A DNA stretch of 64,000 nt from Roseburia sp. 1XD42-34 (GCF_009917385.1 NZ_QWLJ01000002.1:186001-250000); one strand, 5' to 3'. Positions 1-9,736 are shown, counted from the first letter of the stretch. A program made the numbers and translations. Notes: generated from the sequence alone by a model not told the origin.

Positions 1-1975
1 TGATGACAGGTTGTTTTGGAACTTGACCAGGCACAATTGTTAATGGCGTAATAGTTTCACCGCTACCAGTTTTTTTCATGCTGGAACCTTGTTTTGGATA
101 ACGATAAACAAGGCCTTGATCAGGTTGTGTGTCATCTTGTTTTGTATCATTGTACGTTGCTGAAACCATTTCATTATTGAATTTATCAGCAACGATTAAT
201 GTACGTGCTCCGCTGTTAGACATACCATCACTTTGAATTTCTGCTACATGACTTTCCGACAAGCTTAGACCGTAGTGAGCGTTGAAATCTGCCACTGTTT
301 TATCTTGATTACCTTCATTTTTTATCCAAACAATGAAGCTCTCCTGTGACTTGATTTCGTTATCTTCGGTAATCTCCCATATTTGATCAGATTTTCCATC
401 TGGGTAGCGATAGATTAATTGATAATCATTCATATGAATAGCTTTATTTGTATTGTTATAAATTTCAATAAATTCAAAGCCATCTTGTTTATTTATATTC
501 GATGTATCTGGAGTGACTTCGGTAATTAATATAGGGGGCACGGTTTGTGTATCTATTTTCTCTGTTTGTTCTACGTTCACATGTATGAATTCTTTTTCTG
601 GATAGGTTATTTCTGTATCATCTATCGTTTTGCCAACGATTTGATAGAAAAAGTTTGGTGACCAAAGCATTTCTTTAGGCACAGTAACTGAAAAGGTGTT
701 TGATCCTTCAGCTTTAGTAAATGGCAATTCTTTGATGTTCATTTGTTGTCCTGTTTGGAATTGGAGTGAAAGCTGTGTTACGTCATCGGAAGCAGTTGCT
801 TTGATAGTAAGGTCTTCTGTATTTATTGCTTGCTTTGTCGGAGCATGTTGAATAAGGCTTTCATTGCTAGCCAACTCCGTTTGTTTCTTTTCCTCTGGTT
901 TCGACTCATTTAACGGTTGTTTATTTTGCTGGTTTGTAGGTGAATCTTCTGCTGATTCATTTTCTTGATTACTTTCTGTCTGGTTTTCTTCAACCTCCAT
1001 GCGTTCAGTAGGAACTTGTCCTACTAGAATTTCACCTGGAGTAGCTTTTGTCGTAAAACCACCATTGACCCATGTTTTTTGATTTGTGTAATAAAAAATC
1101 TGTCCTGTTGCCTTTTCAGCCACAGTGATGTTTCCTTCCGTCACTATATCGTTTTTGCTGTTATCTCGTAAGGAGATCTTTTGATCTGTGATGGGAAATG
1201 GGACTGCGCTTACTGCTGTTATATGTTCATTACTTAAGTTGGTCCCATAATATCGATTAAAAGTTTCAATTTTCTGATCATCATTTGCAAACCAAATAAT
1301 ATGGCTTTTTCCTGATGGAATGTTTTTTGATTGCTCAAAGGAGACTTTTTCTTCCCCTAGAAAAAGAGCATAGCTTTGCAAGTTAATAGGTAATGTTGTA
1401 TGGTTATAGATTTCAATAAATGGCTGCTTTCCAAATGTCGCCTCTGTGATCATTAGCTTTGGGAGTGCTGCAACGTTATGACTACTTTGCGCTTGGACAG
1501 GTACCGTATACGTATCTGTTTTTACTTGCTCTCTATCTGTTGTTGCTTCAAACCAGTACGTTACATTTTCAGCCCAAAGTGCTGCAGCTGGAACGGTTGC
1601 CATGAATTCTCCATTATTCCCTTTCCTCATTTCCACTTTTACCGGCTTTGAAACATTGGTTGTTTGATAAAACAGAGTTGCTTTCTCTGCATGAGGTATG
1701 GTTGCTACTAATTGGTGATTTTCCATATAGGCAATAGCTTTCGGTGGTTCATGTTGAATCGTTAGCGGTTCTTTACTAGCTTCTTCGGACCTGTCTAGAG
1801 CGTTTTTCCCTTCTTTCGATAATTGTTTTGCTTGATTCTGTTCTTCTGTCGCCACTTCCATTTTCGGTGTGGAAACAGTAGCATAAGCAATGGTTGTTGA
1901 TTGCAAAAAGTTAGTGATTACAATCACAATAGCAATTAATGCGGCAAATATTGCACGGACGTTGCTTTTTGTCAT
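1..1975 (-). CDS. Secreted lamin-tail-domain (LTD) protein, N-terminal 658 residues; runs off the left edge
   Basis: The reading frame is open from an ATG at 1975 to the window edge, so the C-terminus is missing. The start follows a strong AGGGAGGG ribosome site; another ATG 4 bases upstream is out of frame and soon stops. Residues 1 to about 33 form a signal peptide with a long hydrophobic core ending near ...TIAYA. Two similar domains with the LTD pattern (LPKLMITEATF...FIEIYNHT near residue 170; PPILITEV...FEFIEIYNNT near residue 478) are separated by a Glu/Gln/Asn-rich linker (about residues 320-380). LTD domains in secreted Bacillaceae proteins are often followed by a metallophosphoesterase or nuclease domain; whether that holds here lies outside the window. 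Probably extracellular or wall-associated. Function beyond this is unknown. Confidence 0.8.
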   Translation of the reverse strand, partial: MTKSNVRAIFAALIAIVIVITNFLQSTTIAYATVSTPKMEVATEEQNQAKQLSKEGKNALDRSEEASKEPLTIQHEPPKAIAYMENHQLVATIPHAEKATLFYQTTNVSKPVKVEMRKGNNGEFMATVPAAALWAENVTYWFEATTDREQVKTDTYTVPVQAQSSHNVAALPKLMITEATFGKQPFIEIYNHTTLPINLQSYALFLGEEKVSFEQSKNIPSGKSHIIWFANDDQKIETFNRYYGTNLSNEHITAVSAVPFPITDQKISLRDNSKNDIVTEGNITVAEKATGQIFYYTNQKTWVNGGFTTKATPGEILVGQVPTERMEVEENQTESNQENESAEDSPTNQQNKQPLNESKPEEKKQTELASNESLIQHAPTKQAINTEDLTIKATASDDVTQLSLQFQTGQQMNIKELPFTKAEGSNTFSVTVPKEMLWSPNFFYQIVGKTIDDTEITYPEKEFIHVNVEQTEKIDTQTVPPILITEVTPDTSNINKQDGFEFIEIYNNTNKAIHMNDYQLIYRYPDGKSDQIWEITEDNEIKSQESFIVWIKNEGNQDKTVADFNAHYGLSLSESHVAEIQSDGMSNSGARTLIVADKFNNEMVSATYNDTKQDDTQPDQGLVYRYPKQGSSMKKTGSGETITPLTIVPGQVPKQPVI

Positions 1976-2155
1976 TCATTACCCTCCCTATGTACGTATA
2001 TGTACAAGTATACTGGAGGGACTGTAAATAATTGGTTAAAGGATTGTAAAGAATTATAAATGAAAGTGGGATAAAAGAAATTTAAATCATATATAGTCTA
2101 CAAAAAATGCGGCTATCGTTTTTAGAAGAAGGTAGCTGTTATATTTTGTTTCAAG

Positions 2156-2398
2156 ATAAGAAAGTATAAAATGAGGTGCTTGGGGATAACAGAGTAATCA
2201 ATTAGTCACATCCTGCGCATGAGCCCATCAACGATGCGACTTCACGAATCGCCCTACGGATAAGTCACCATCGGTTCATGCCTCACCGTGGTTCCTTTAT
2301 TCCTTTATCTCAGTTGCTGCGTTGCTAACCGGGCGTCCCACGCCTTTGTTTCACTATAGGAAAGTATAAGATTTTTTTGGTTTATAGTATAAGGAAAA
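2156..2398 (+). repeat. Intergenic repeat family A, copy 1 (about 243 bp)
   Basis: Starts ATAAGAAAGTATAAAA and ends with a T-rich block followed by GGTTTATAGTATAAG. The interior (GCGACTTCACGAATCGCCCTACG, then CGTTGCTAACCGGGCG...GCCTTTGTT) matches 51938-52186 closely and 16402-16607 in part. It has no convincing open frame. It fills most of the gap between the LTD gene and the transporter; the rest of 1985-2557 shows no gene. Confidence 0.75.
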
Positions 2399-2417
2399 CA
2401 AAGGCTTCCGCCATAAG

Positions 2418-2441
2418 ACTTGGCGACAAGCCAAGTTTTTC
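2418..2441 (+). terminator. Hairpin with T-run downstream of repeat A copy 1
   Basis: ACTTGGC (2418-2424) pairs with GCCAAGT (2430-2436), followed by TTTT. It has terminator form on the + strand, although no + strand gene ends here, so it may belong to the repeat. Confidence 0.4.
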
Positions 2442-2557
2442 TAAAAAGTTGAACGTATGTTTTTTAAAATCTAGTAATAAATTACTTTTAATAACTGCTT
2501 CTAGTGTATTATAAAGCTAGTAAAATAAGCATATATTGTTCACTAGTGAACATGTTA

Positions 2558-4156
2558 TCATAGAAAAAACATCATTAATTGTGTTGAAATAGCGACAAAA
2601 ATAAGTGAAAAGGGATAGGCGGCAGCGTAGGCAATAATGGCATCATCTGAGTCGACTAGTTGGTTTAATGCACCTAAAGCCGGTGTGCTTGTCCTGCCTC
2701 CACAAAGTGATCCAAGTGAATGCACAATGCTAAGCTTAAACAGTTTTTTCGCTGCTACATATCCGAAAAAGAGTGGAACAAGTGTGATGATTGTTCCTCC
2801 AACTACAAGTTTAATGCCTTCTGTTTGTATTACATTTACGAGACCATCTCCCGCTGTTGTACCTGCACCCGCTAGAAATAGTACTAGACCTAATTCACGA
2901 ATAACATGATTTGCAGGAGCGTAATAGCGTACATGAATCGGACCGATATTACCAAAATGACCAATAATCAAGGCGACAAAGAGAGGACCACCAGCTATTC
3001 CAAGTTTGATGGTTCCTAATCCTGGAATATAAATGGGGAGCATACCAACTATGATTCCTAATAATAGCGTTATACTCATCGAGAAAATATGAACATTGGT
3101 AACTGTCATGTTTTTTCGTGAGAACAGTTTTTCTACCTGGTTTAATCGATCTTCTGTGCTAACGATTGTTAATACGTCACCACGAAGTAAGCGCATATTA
3201 GGATGTTGATTTAGTTCCAGTCCTTCTCGCTCTATTCGGGTCACTGTCGCTCCATATTTTCTTCGGAGCTTCAGCTCTTTAATGCTTTTTCCAATGATTG
3301 TATCGTCTTCTACGGTTACTTTCTTGAATTGGATATTATCTGGGTTTTTAAGCTGGGTATTCACTTGCTGACCAACGTAATTGCCAAATAATTTCAGTTC
3401 TTTTTCTTCACCAACCGTAACTAGACTATCCCCGATTAATACAGGAGTATCACTTAGTGCAATCATTGTATGCCCATTACGAATAATTCTGCTAATCACA
3501 ACATCCTTTTTACTTACTGCAAGTTCCTTTAAGGTTCTTTTATGGAGGTTCGGGTTTGTAACTTTAAAAGACATCACTTCAGGAGAATGTTCATTTTTAA
3601 TTGGATTATTCGTCTCCTCCAAATCTTTCATTAGGTCTACTTTACTAAAACGAGGCAAAAGTTGAACAAATAATATAATAGCCAGTACGCCGAAAGGGTA
3701 GCCGATTCCGTAACCGACGGAGGTTATAGGATCGTTGGTTGCCTGTAATGCAGCAGCTAAACCAGGTGTACTTGTTAATGCGCCAGTCATCAATCCAACG
3801 CTTAATGGTGCTGAAAGATCATAAAAATTTGCAACAATAACAGTGGTTACTACAGCACTGGTGACTATAAATAAAGAAATACCACAGAATACGATGCCGT
3901 TAGACCGGATCATTCGGAAAAATCGCGGCCCAGCTTGCAAGCCAATTGCAACAATAAATAAGCTTAATCCTAAATTTTGAATGATTGGTGATACTTGGTA
4001 CCCAAAATGCCCAAAAACCATAGCAACAAGTAATACTCCAGCAGATCCGAAGCTTACTCCCTTTAATTTAATTTGGCCAAGGAAGGAGCCAATAAGTAAA
4101 ATAGCAAAAACTAAAATAAGTTGTTCATTGAGTAGATCATGTAGTAAAGATTCCAT
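2558..4156 (-). CDS. AspT/YidE/YbjL-type transporter with internal TrkA-C (RCK_C) domains
   Basis: A 532-residue membrane protein. Two hydrophobic halves (about residues 10-165 and 365-532), each with the duplicated AspT/YidE/YbjL pattern (NLGLSLFIVAIGLQAGPRF in the first; ELGLVLFLAGAGTTAG in the second), flank a soluble middle with two TrkA-C-like segments (about 190-350, e.g. GDSLVTVGEE and RGDVLTIVS). Known members exchange amino or organic acids (aspartate:alanine antiporter), but the substrate cannot be read here. The ATG at 4156 is chosen because AGAGGAGAG lies just upstream; a longer frame to 4174 has no ribosome site. It is a clear paralogue of the gene at 9927-11525. Confidence 0.85.
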   Translation of the reverse strand: MESLLHDLLNEQLILVFAILLIGSFLGQIKLKGVSFGSAGVLLVAMVFGHFGYQVSPIIQNLGLSLFIVAIGLQAGPRFFRMIRSNGIVFCGISLFIVTSAVVTTVIVANFYDLSAPLSVGLMTGALTSTPGLAAALQATNDPITSVGYGIGYPFGVLAIILFVQLLPRFSKVDLMKDLEETNNPIKNEHSPEVMSFKVTNPNLHKRTLKELAVSKKDVVISRIIRNGHTMIALSDTPVLIGDSLVTVGEEKELKLFGNYVGQQVNTQLKNPDNIQFKKVTVEDDTIIGKSIKELKLRRKYGATVTRIEREGLELNQHPNMRLLRGDVLTIVSTEDRLNQVEKLFSRKNMTVTNVHIFSMSITLLLGIIVGMLPIYIPGLGTIKLGIAGGPLFVALIIGHFGNIGPIHVRYYAPANHVIRELGLVLFLAGAGTTAGDGLVNVIQTEGIKLVVGGTIITLVPLFFGYVAAKKLFKLSIVHSLGSLCGGRTSTPALGALNQLVDSDDAIIAYAAAYPFSLIFVAISTQLMMFFL

Positions 4157-4448
4157 TTTTCTCTCCTCTTTCATTCATACACTCTATTTTACTACAATCA
4201 CCTATAAAATCTCCCTTTCCCTCTGATTGTTCAATAATTTTTCAAGCTTCCGTGAACAAGTGAGTATGGAAACCGCTTCATATATCCTTATGTTGGTTTT
4301 TGTTGCAAAAATTTGGATTTAAGACACGATATCTTAATAAACAAGGAAAACTTTTGTGTAATAGCATATAATATTTGCAATTTTTTGCTACTTCATGAAG
4401 CTAAACTACGAAAATAGAAGTGAAGGTATTCAATTGGAGGGATGAATC

Positions 4449-5039
4449 ATGGAGGATAAAAAATATAATGCTCACATAACATTTGAAGAAACTGTAAAGC
4501 AAAATGAACGGAGAATTTATTACCAGTTGCATAAATTAAATATTCGCGATCCACATCGAGAATTTTATCAGGAAGGTTTAGTAGCTATGTGGAATGCTTA
4601 TGAAACATATCAACCAGATAAGGGACCAATGGCGACCTATTTTAATTATACCATTCGCAATCGATTGATAGATTTAATTCGTAAAAAGGGAAAGGAACAG
4701 GAACGATTAAATGCTTATATAGCAATACAAAAAAACATACGGACAAGTGGAAACTATTATAAGACTGGCAGCCAGAGGCAATTTGTCCAACCTCTAACAG
4801 GAGAGGAAATGGACATAGAGCCCATTATCGAACAAGCCCAACAGTTATTAAGCAGAAATCAATTAAAATGGTTTCAGCAATTTTTATTGCAAGAACGCTC
4901 TATTAAATCGATTTCTGAACAAGAAGGAGTTTCCGAGGATGCAGTAAAAAGTTGGGGAAGGGAGGCAAGAAAAAAATTACGAGCAGAAAAGGATCACAGC
5001 ATAAAAAAAAGTGCCTATATTGGGGATCATTTCAAGTAA
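4449..5039 (+). CDS. Sigma-70 family RNA polymerase sigma factor
   Basis: 196 residues. The N-terminal part (about 10-80) has sigma region 2 features: REFYQEGLVAMWNAYETY, then a segment ending NYTIRNRLIDLIRKK. The C-terminal part (about 130-180) reads as region 4 with a helix-turn-helix (ISEQEGVSEDAVKSWGREARKKL). Region 3 is absent, so it resembles ECF-like or phage-type (Xpf-like) sigma factors. The start is preceded by TTGGAGGG. No anti-sigma gene lies next to it; the neighbours are on the opposite strand. Its target promoters are unknown. Confidence 0.8.
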   Translation: MEDKKYNAHITFEETVKQNERRIYYQLHKLNIRDPHREFYQEGLVAMWNAYETYQPDKGPMATYFNYTIRNRLIDLIRKKGKEQERLNAYIAIQKNIRTSGNYYKTGSQRQFVQPLTGEEMDIEPIIEQAQQLLSRNQLKWFQQFLLQERSIKSISEQEGVSEDAVKSWGREARKKLRAEKDHSIKKSAYIGDHFK

Positions 5040-5254
5040 AATAGGCTTCGTTTATTATGTGTGTAGCCGGCGGTAATACCTGTCGTTCCATTTTACGAGG
5101 TGGGACTTATAAGGAGAAGTGTAACACACAAGCCAATTAGTAGGTAGAGGGAAATAAAAAACTTTCCGGGTTGAAAATATTATTTTAACTCGCACGTAAG
5201 ATGTCTTATGTCACTACTTCAAACGGGCATTCATACGTGAGTCTAAACGGGGAA

Positions 5255-5360
5255 AATGGCAGCTCAATGACCGATCCGCTCAAGGGCTTTTAGTTATACT
5301 CTTGTAGTGCTAGCATTCAGTAGGAGAGAAAAAACTCCTACTGAATGAAGTTTCCCTTTA
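5255..5360 (+). repeat. Structured repeat family B, copy 1 (short form)
   Basis: Shares CTCAAGGGCTTTTAG..ATACTCTTG and the closing ...TTTCCCTTTA with the other copies. It holds a perfect 13-bp hairpin: CATTCAGTAGGAG (5314-5326) with CTCCTACTGAATG (5335-5347), A-rich loop. Its last bases supply the stop codon of the M20 gene on the other strand. The preceding 5040-5254 stretch shows no gene. Confidence 0.75.
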
Positions 5361-6482
5361 GGATACTTGGTATACCTCTCGAACTGCTTCTAATAAAATA
5401 TGAACACCATTCATAAGCGCTTCTTGATTAAACGTCATCTGTGGATGGTGTAATCCTGGAGTTAAATCACAGCCAAGTCCTAACATGGTTGCTTTTAATT
5501 CGGGCTTCTTAATGGTATAGAAATGAAAATCATCTCCGCCGGGAGTAACTAACGGGGGCGCGACAGCTTGTTTACCCAATACATTGGTAATTGCTGTTTC
5601 CATTATAGCAATCGCTTCCTTATTTGTTTTGGCTGCAGCGATGCCATGATTTTCTATAATTTCTATGTCAATAGGGTAAAGGCTTTGCAGAGACTCAAAA
5701 ATTGCTATTACTTGTTTATCAAGATCAACCATTGCTTCATTCGTCTGTGCCCGCATATCAATTGCAAAGGAAGCATTCCCAGGAATAATATTCGTGCTTT
5801 TGCCACCAGCTTGAAAATTAGTCATTTTTACAGAATGAGGAATGGTTGGATCTAAATGTATCTTGTTTAGCATTTGTACGATCTGCGCGCCTACTTCAAT
5901 CGCATTCGTAGTTAAATGTGGTCTAGCTCCGTGTGCGTCTACGCCTTTAATTATAGCCTGATACGTTTTAGCAGCTCCGTGGACAATGACTGGCGCTGCA
6001 TGGTGCATAGCTGTTTCTTGCTTAGGACGCAAGTGAACGCCAAATAAATAATCGACATCTTCTACAACGCCTTTTTCCACCATTTTTAACGCACCGGTGC
6101 CTTTCTCTTCAGCAGGTTGAAAAATAAACTTAATTGCAATGCTTTCATGTAAAGCAGAGTGCTTTTTTAATTCCCACAATACACCTAACACTATGGCCAT
6201 ATGTGCATCATGCCCACAAGAATGGTTTGCTTGAAACGTACCGTTCACTTCCTGCCAAAGCGCGTCCATATCTGCTCGAATGGCTACAACTGGCAGTTCT
6301 TTTTCAAAGTTGCCAAATCGACCAATAACACCAGTATGATCTGAAAACGTCGAGACTTCACAGCCATTTTTTTTTAGGATATTTGCAATATACCTCGTAG
6401 TTTCAGTTTCCTCCCAGCTAATTTCTGCATGTGTATGCAAGTAATGAAAAGTTTGTTTAACTTTTTGTTCTATGTCAGTCAT
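5358..6482 (-). CDS. M20-family N-acyl amino acid amidohydrolase (aminoacylase)
   Basis: 374 residues, normal for the family. It shows the M20 metal-site motifs RADMDALWQEV (near residue 70), SCGHDAHMA and PAEEKGTGA with the catalytic Glu pair, and a late GGDDFHFY region. The DALWQEV variant and overall look resemble the AmhX-type aminoacylase branch rather than carboxypeptidases. It should hydrolyse N-acyl amino acids to free amino acid plus carboxylate, in the cytosol (no signal peptide). The ATG follows AAAGGAG. It lies divergent from the YfcC transporter and the racemase-like gene, which suggests a joint role in N-acyl amino acid use. Its TAA stop lies in the edge of repeat B copy 1, which may also act as its terminator. 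Confidence 0.85.
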   Translation of the reverse strand: MTDIEQKVKQTFHYLHTHAEISWEETETTRYIANILKKNGCEVSTFSDHTGVIGRFGNFEKELPVVAIRADMDALWQEVNGTFQANHSCGHDAHMAIVLGVLWELKKHSALHESIAIKFIFQPAEEKGTGALKMVEKGVVEDVDYLFGVHLRPKQETAMHHAAPVIVHGAAKTYQAIIKGVDAHGARPHLTTNAIEVGAQIVQMLNKIHLDPTIPHSVKMTNFQAGGKSTNIIPGNASFAIDMRAQTNEAMVDLDKQVIAIFESLQSLYPIDIEIIENHGIAAAKTNKEAIAIMETAITNVLGKQAVAPPLVTPGGDDFHFYTIKKPELKATMLGLGCDLTPGLHHPQMTFNQEALMNGVHILLEAVREVYQVS

Positions 6483-6534
6483 ATCGACTATCTCCTTTCA
6501 TAGTATTGAAATAAATGATGGATAGAATTTTACG

Positions 6535-6723
6535 TTTATCTCGTATATAAGGTGCTGTAAGCCTCTTACTTTAGAATTGGATCCATCTTACTGCAAGTCG
6601 TCTAAGTGGGAGATAATCGCACCTAAATACTCGATTTATTCAGAGACCTTTAAGTATGCCATTACGGTATTAACAATCAGTAGGGGCGAATGAAAATCAT
6701 CGCTGATTGAAGGTTCACTTTAT
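6535..6723 (+). repeat. Structured repeat family B, copy 2 (long form)
   Basis: Runs from TTTATCTCGTATATAAGGTGCTGTAA to GATTGAAGGTTCACTTTA. It contains GGTGCTGTAA paired with a later ATCGCACC, and AATCAGTAGGGG facing CATCGCTGATT. It fills most of the gap between the divergent M20 and YfcC genes, so promoters of both must lie beside or inside it. Confidence 0.8.
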
Positions 6724-6824
6724 TCATTTTTTGAAGTATTAGCTTTATTAAGTGTTGAAATAAATTATATCCTTTATTATAATACAATGCAAGTTGAAAA
6801 AATTATGAAAATTAGGAGGGTACT

Positions 6825-8243
6825 ATGGAAAATACATCAGGATTCAAACAAAAAGAGAAAAAAAAGTTTGGTTTGCCAGACGCTTATGTTATTTTATTTG
6901 CTATTTTAGTACTAGCAGCCGTAGCTACGTATATCATCCCAGCAGGGGAGTTTGAGAGAGAGACAGTTAATAAAGTTACAACGGTTGTACCTAATAGTTA
7001 CCAACAAACAGAGCAGCAACCGTCAGCATTTATTGATCTGTTTACTGCCATACAGCAAGGAATGATTGATTCAGCTGGGCTTATCTTTTTAGTGCTGATA
7101 ATTGGTGGCGCCTTTGGAGTTATTGAATACACAGGAGCCATTGATGCTTTAATTATGAAGACAATTAACAAAACAAAAAACAAGGAATATTTACTGATTA
7201 TTCTTGTTAGTACGTTATTTTCGATATTTGGCGCCTTAGGTATTATTGTAAATGCAGTTATTGCATTTATACCAATTGGAATTATCCTTGCGCGTTCTAT
7301 GAAACTAGATGCCATTGTTGGGATATCCATTATTTACTTAGGAGCCTATGCAGGATTTAACACTGCATTTCTTGATCCCTTAACGACTGGTATGGCACAA
7401 GAAATAGCTCAAGTTCCTTTGTTTTCTGGTATTAAATTGCGAGTTTTAATTTATTTAACTGTACTTGTTTCAACGATTGGCTATATTTTGTGGTACGCTA
7501 ATCGGATTAAAAAAAATCCGTTGAAGAGTGTTTTAGGAGACAATCCATTTCCAAAATCAGGGGAAAAGGATGTTGCAAGTGCTCCCACGCAGTTAACCAT
7601 AGTTCATAAACTTGTATTGGCATGGCTTGGTATTGGAATAGCAATCTATGTTTTTGGTGTTTTCCAGTATGACTGGTCGTTAAACCAAATGGCCGCTATG
7701 TTTATCGTTATTGCTATTGGAACAGCGGTAATTGCTCGAATTCTTCCGAATGAACTGGTGACACAATTCTTTAACGGATGCAGAGGGTTAGTTTATGGAG
7801 CATTAATAATAGGTATGGCTCGTTCCATTGTTGTCGTTTTGGAAAACGGCCAAATTTTGGATACGATTGTTCAAGGAATGGCTACTGTTATGGATCCGTT
7901 CACAAGTGTCTTGGGTGCAAATATGATGTTTTTAGCTAATTTTCTGTTTAATATAATTGTTTCCTCTGGGAGTGGACAAGCAGTAATCGTCATGCCAATT
8001 ATGACGCCTTTAGCTGATATGATGGAAATACCAAGGCAGGTAGCGGTTCAAGCATATAAGCTAGGAGATGGATTTTCCAATGTGATTACTCCTATTTCCG
8101 GAATCCTAATGGCAACTTTGGCGATAGCTGGTGTTTCCTGGGTGAAGTGGATAAAATTTATTATGCCCCTTGTAATTATTTGGTTTTTAATTGGTGTCAT
8201 TTATTTAACAGTAGCGGTATGGATTGGTTGGGGTCCTGTGTAA
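6825..8243 (+). CDS. YfcC-family membrane transporter (DcuC/ArcD-like superfamily)
   Basis: 472 residues with about 11-12 hydrophobic segments. It starts with a basic cytosolic N-terminus, then the typical PDAYVILFAILVLAAVATYIIPAGEFER opening of the YfcC family (long stretch, residues about 19-46). Further family signatures are GGAFGVIEYTGAIDA, SIFGALGIIVNAV and the C-terminal SSGSGQAVIVMPIMTPLAD and GDGFSNVITPISG loops. Members are thought to carry carboxylates or amino acids/peptides; the substrate here is unknown. It starts after TTAGGAGGGT. Its place between an N-acyl amino acid hydrolase and a racemase suggests uptake of an amino acid derivative (inference). Confidence 0.85.
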   Translation: MENTSGFKQKEKKKFGLPDAYVILFAILVLAAVATYIIPAGEFERETVNKVTTVVPNSYQQTEQQPSAFIDLFTAIQQGMIDSAGLIFLVLIIGGAFGVIEYTGAIDALIMKTINKTKNKEYLLIILVSTLFSIFGALGIIVNAVIAFIPIGIILARSMKLDAIVGISIIYLGAYAGFNTAFLDPLTTGMAQEIAQVPLFSGIKLRVLIYLTVLVSTIGYILWYANRIKKNPLKSVLGDNPFPKSGEKDVASAPTQLTIVHKLVLAWLGIGIAIYVFGVFQYDWSLNQMAAMFIVIAIGTAVIARILPNELVTQFFNGCRGLVYGALIIGMARSIVVVLENGQILDTIVQGMATVMDPFTSVLGANMMFLANFLFNIIVSSGSGQAVIVMPIMTPLADMMEIPRQVAVQAYKLGDGFSNVITPISGILMATLAIAGVSWVKWIKFIMPLVIIWFLIGVIYLTVAVWIGWGPV

Positions 8244-8457
8244 GGCGTGCTTTATAAAGAGGACGAATTTGTGTCTAGTATAAAGCAGAAAGAGGAAATT
8301 AAATAGGTTTACTGTAAATGGTCTAAAAAGCCATGAAGGGAAGATACATGGTAACATAGAAACTAAGTCACCATAATTAGACGTTTATCTATCATGGTTA
8401 CATGAGATTGCTAAACCAGAGTTATTAAAGCTTAATAATGGATAAGGGAGTAGATAG

Positions 8458-9570
8458 ATGATGAAGATTAGCGAAATTAAATTGTATCACATGCAAATGA
8501 GAATGAAACATCCATTTACAACTAGTTTTGGAACAGAACAGGATCGTGATTTTTTACTAGTTGAAGTGAAGGATTCCAGTGGTCTTTCTGGCTGGGGGGA
8601 AGGGGTAGCTTCTGAACGCCCGCTTTATAGTGAAGAATTTACTCAGCAAAGTTGGTCCATGCTAGAACAATTTCTAATTCCTGAGGCGTTGAAACAAGAA
8701 ATAAGTCATCCAGATGACCTTCAGGAACTGTATAAACCGTATAAGCGAAATTATATGGCTAAATCAGCTCTAGAAGGTGCTGTATGGGATTTATATGCAA
8801 AGCAACAGGGCAAATCTTTATCTACCATGCTAGGGGGAACAAAAAAACATATTGAAGTAGGTATTAGTCTAGGAATAGAGGATAGTTATGAAAAGTTGCT
8901 AGAGAATATTCAAGGAAAAGTGGATGAAGGCTATAAACGAATTAAAATTAAAATTAAACCAGGTAAGGACGTTGACGTTGTTCGAGAAGTACGAAAACAT
9001 TTTCCTGAAATACCATTAATGGTAGATGCAAACTCTGCTTATACGCTCGCAGATATTGGAACATTAAAAGCATTGGATGAGTTTAAGTTAATGATGATTG
9101 AACAACCGCTTGCAGCTGGTGACATTATCGACCATGCAAAATTACAAAAGGAAATTAAAACACCTGTGTGTTTAGATGAAAGCATTCATTCTTATGAAGA
9201 CGCTCGTCAAGCGATTGCATTAGGAAGTTGTAAAATTATTAATTTGAAGATCGGTCGTGTAGGAGGACTGACAGAGTCAAAACGGATTCATGATTTATGT
9301 GAACAAGCTAGTATTCCATTATGGTGTGGAGGGATGCTGGAATCTGGAGTAGGACGTGCGCATAATATTGCCATCGCTTCGCTTGCTAATTTTACATTGC
9401 CTGGAGATACGGCTTCCTCATCCAGATATTGGGACAAGGATATCATTGTACCTGAAGTAGTTGCGGAAAATGGCATCCTAACTGTGAATGATCGCCCAGG
9501 AATTGGTTATGACGTATTGGTAGATGAAGTAGAAAAACATGCCATAACTAGGAAAGTGTTTAAAAAATAA
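8458..9570 (+). CDS. OSBS/N-acylamino acid racemase family protein (enolase superfamily)
   Basis: 370 residues with a complete enolase-superfamily layout: N-terminal capping domain, then the barrel with the catalytic Lys motif KIKIKP (near residue 165), metal ligands in VDANSAY, MIEQPL and CLDES, the second catalytic Lys in NLKIGRVGG, and GGMLESGVGRAHN near the C-terminus. This matches the OSBS/NAAAR subgroup, which makes o-succinylbenzoate (MenC) and/or racemises N-succinyl amino acids. The absence of other men genes and the M20 aminoacylase nearby favour N-acylamino acid racemase, but the chemistry cannot be separated by sequence alone. An alternative ATG lies one codon downstream; AAGGGAG precedes both. 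Confidence 0.85.
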   Translation: MMKISEIKLYHMQMRMKHPFTTSFGTEQDRDFLLVEVKDSSGLSGWGEGVASERPLYSEEFTQQSWSMLEQFLIPEALKQEISHPDDLQELYKPYKRNYMAKSALEGAVWDLYAKQQGKSLSTMLGGTKKHIEVGISLGIEDSYEKLLENIQGKVDEGYKRIKIKIKPGKDVDVVREVRKHFPEIPLMVDANSAYTLADIGTLKALDEFKLMMIEQPLAAGDIIDHAKLQKEIKTPVCLDESIHSYEDARQAIALGSCKIINLKIGRVGGLTESKRIHDLCEQASIPLWCGGMLESGVGRAHNIAIASLANFTLPGDTASSSRYWDKDIIVPEVVAENGILTVNDRPGIGYDVLVDEVEKHAITRKVFKK

Positions 9571-9621
9571 ACTAGTTTAGGGATAAGAGGTATTCCTTGA
9601 ACTGATTACACATCATTTACA

Positions 9622-9736
9622 TTTATCCTGCATATAAGGAATTGTCTCTCTCTTACCATATAATGATGAAATGTCAAATTCGTTTAAAATAACATTCAAG
9701 GAGAAAAAACCTCCTTGAATGTTAGTTTCACTTTAT
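9622..9736 (+). repeat. Structured repeat family B, copy 3 (short form)
   Basis: Begins TTTATCCTGCATATAAGG and ends TAGTTTCACTTTA. It includes a perfect 13-bp hairpin AACATTCAAGGAG (9691-9703) with CTCCTTGAATGTT (9711-9723). Compared with copy 1 both arms differ yet remain complementary, so the pairing is conserved rather than the sequence. It could end transcription of the racemase-like gene. Confidence 0.75.

Noticed and set aside
4248-4285. TGGAAACCGCTTCATA as a cre site ahead of the sigma factor
   Set aside because: The central CG is shifted by one base relative to the consensus.
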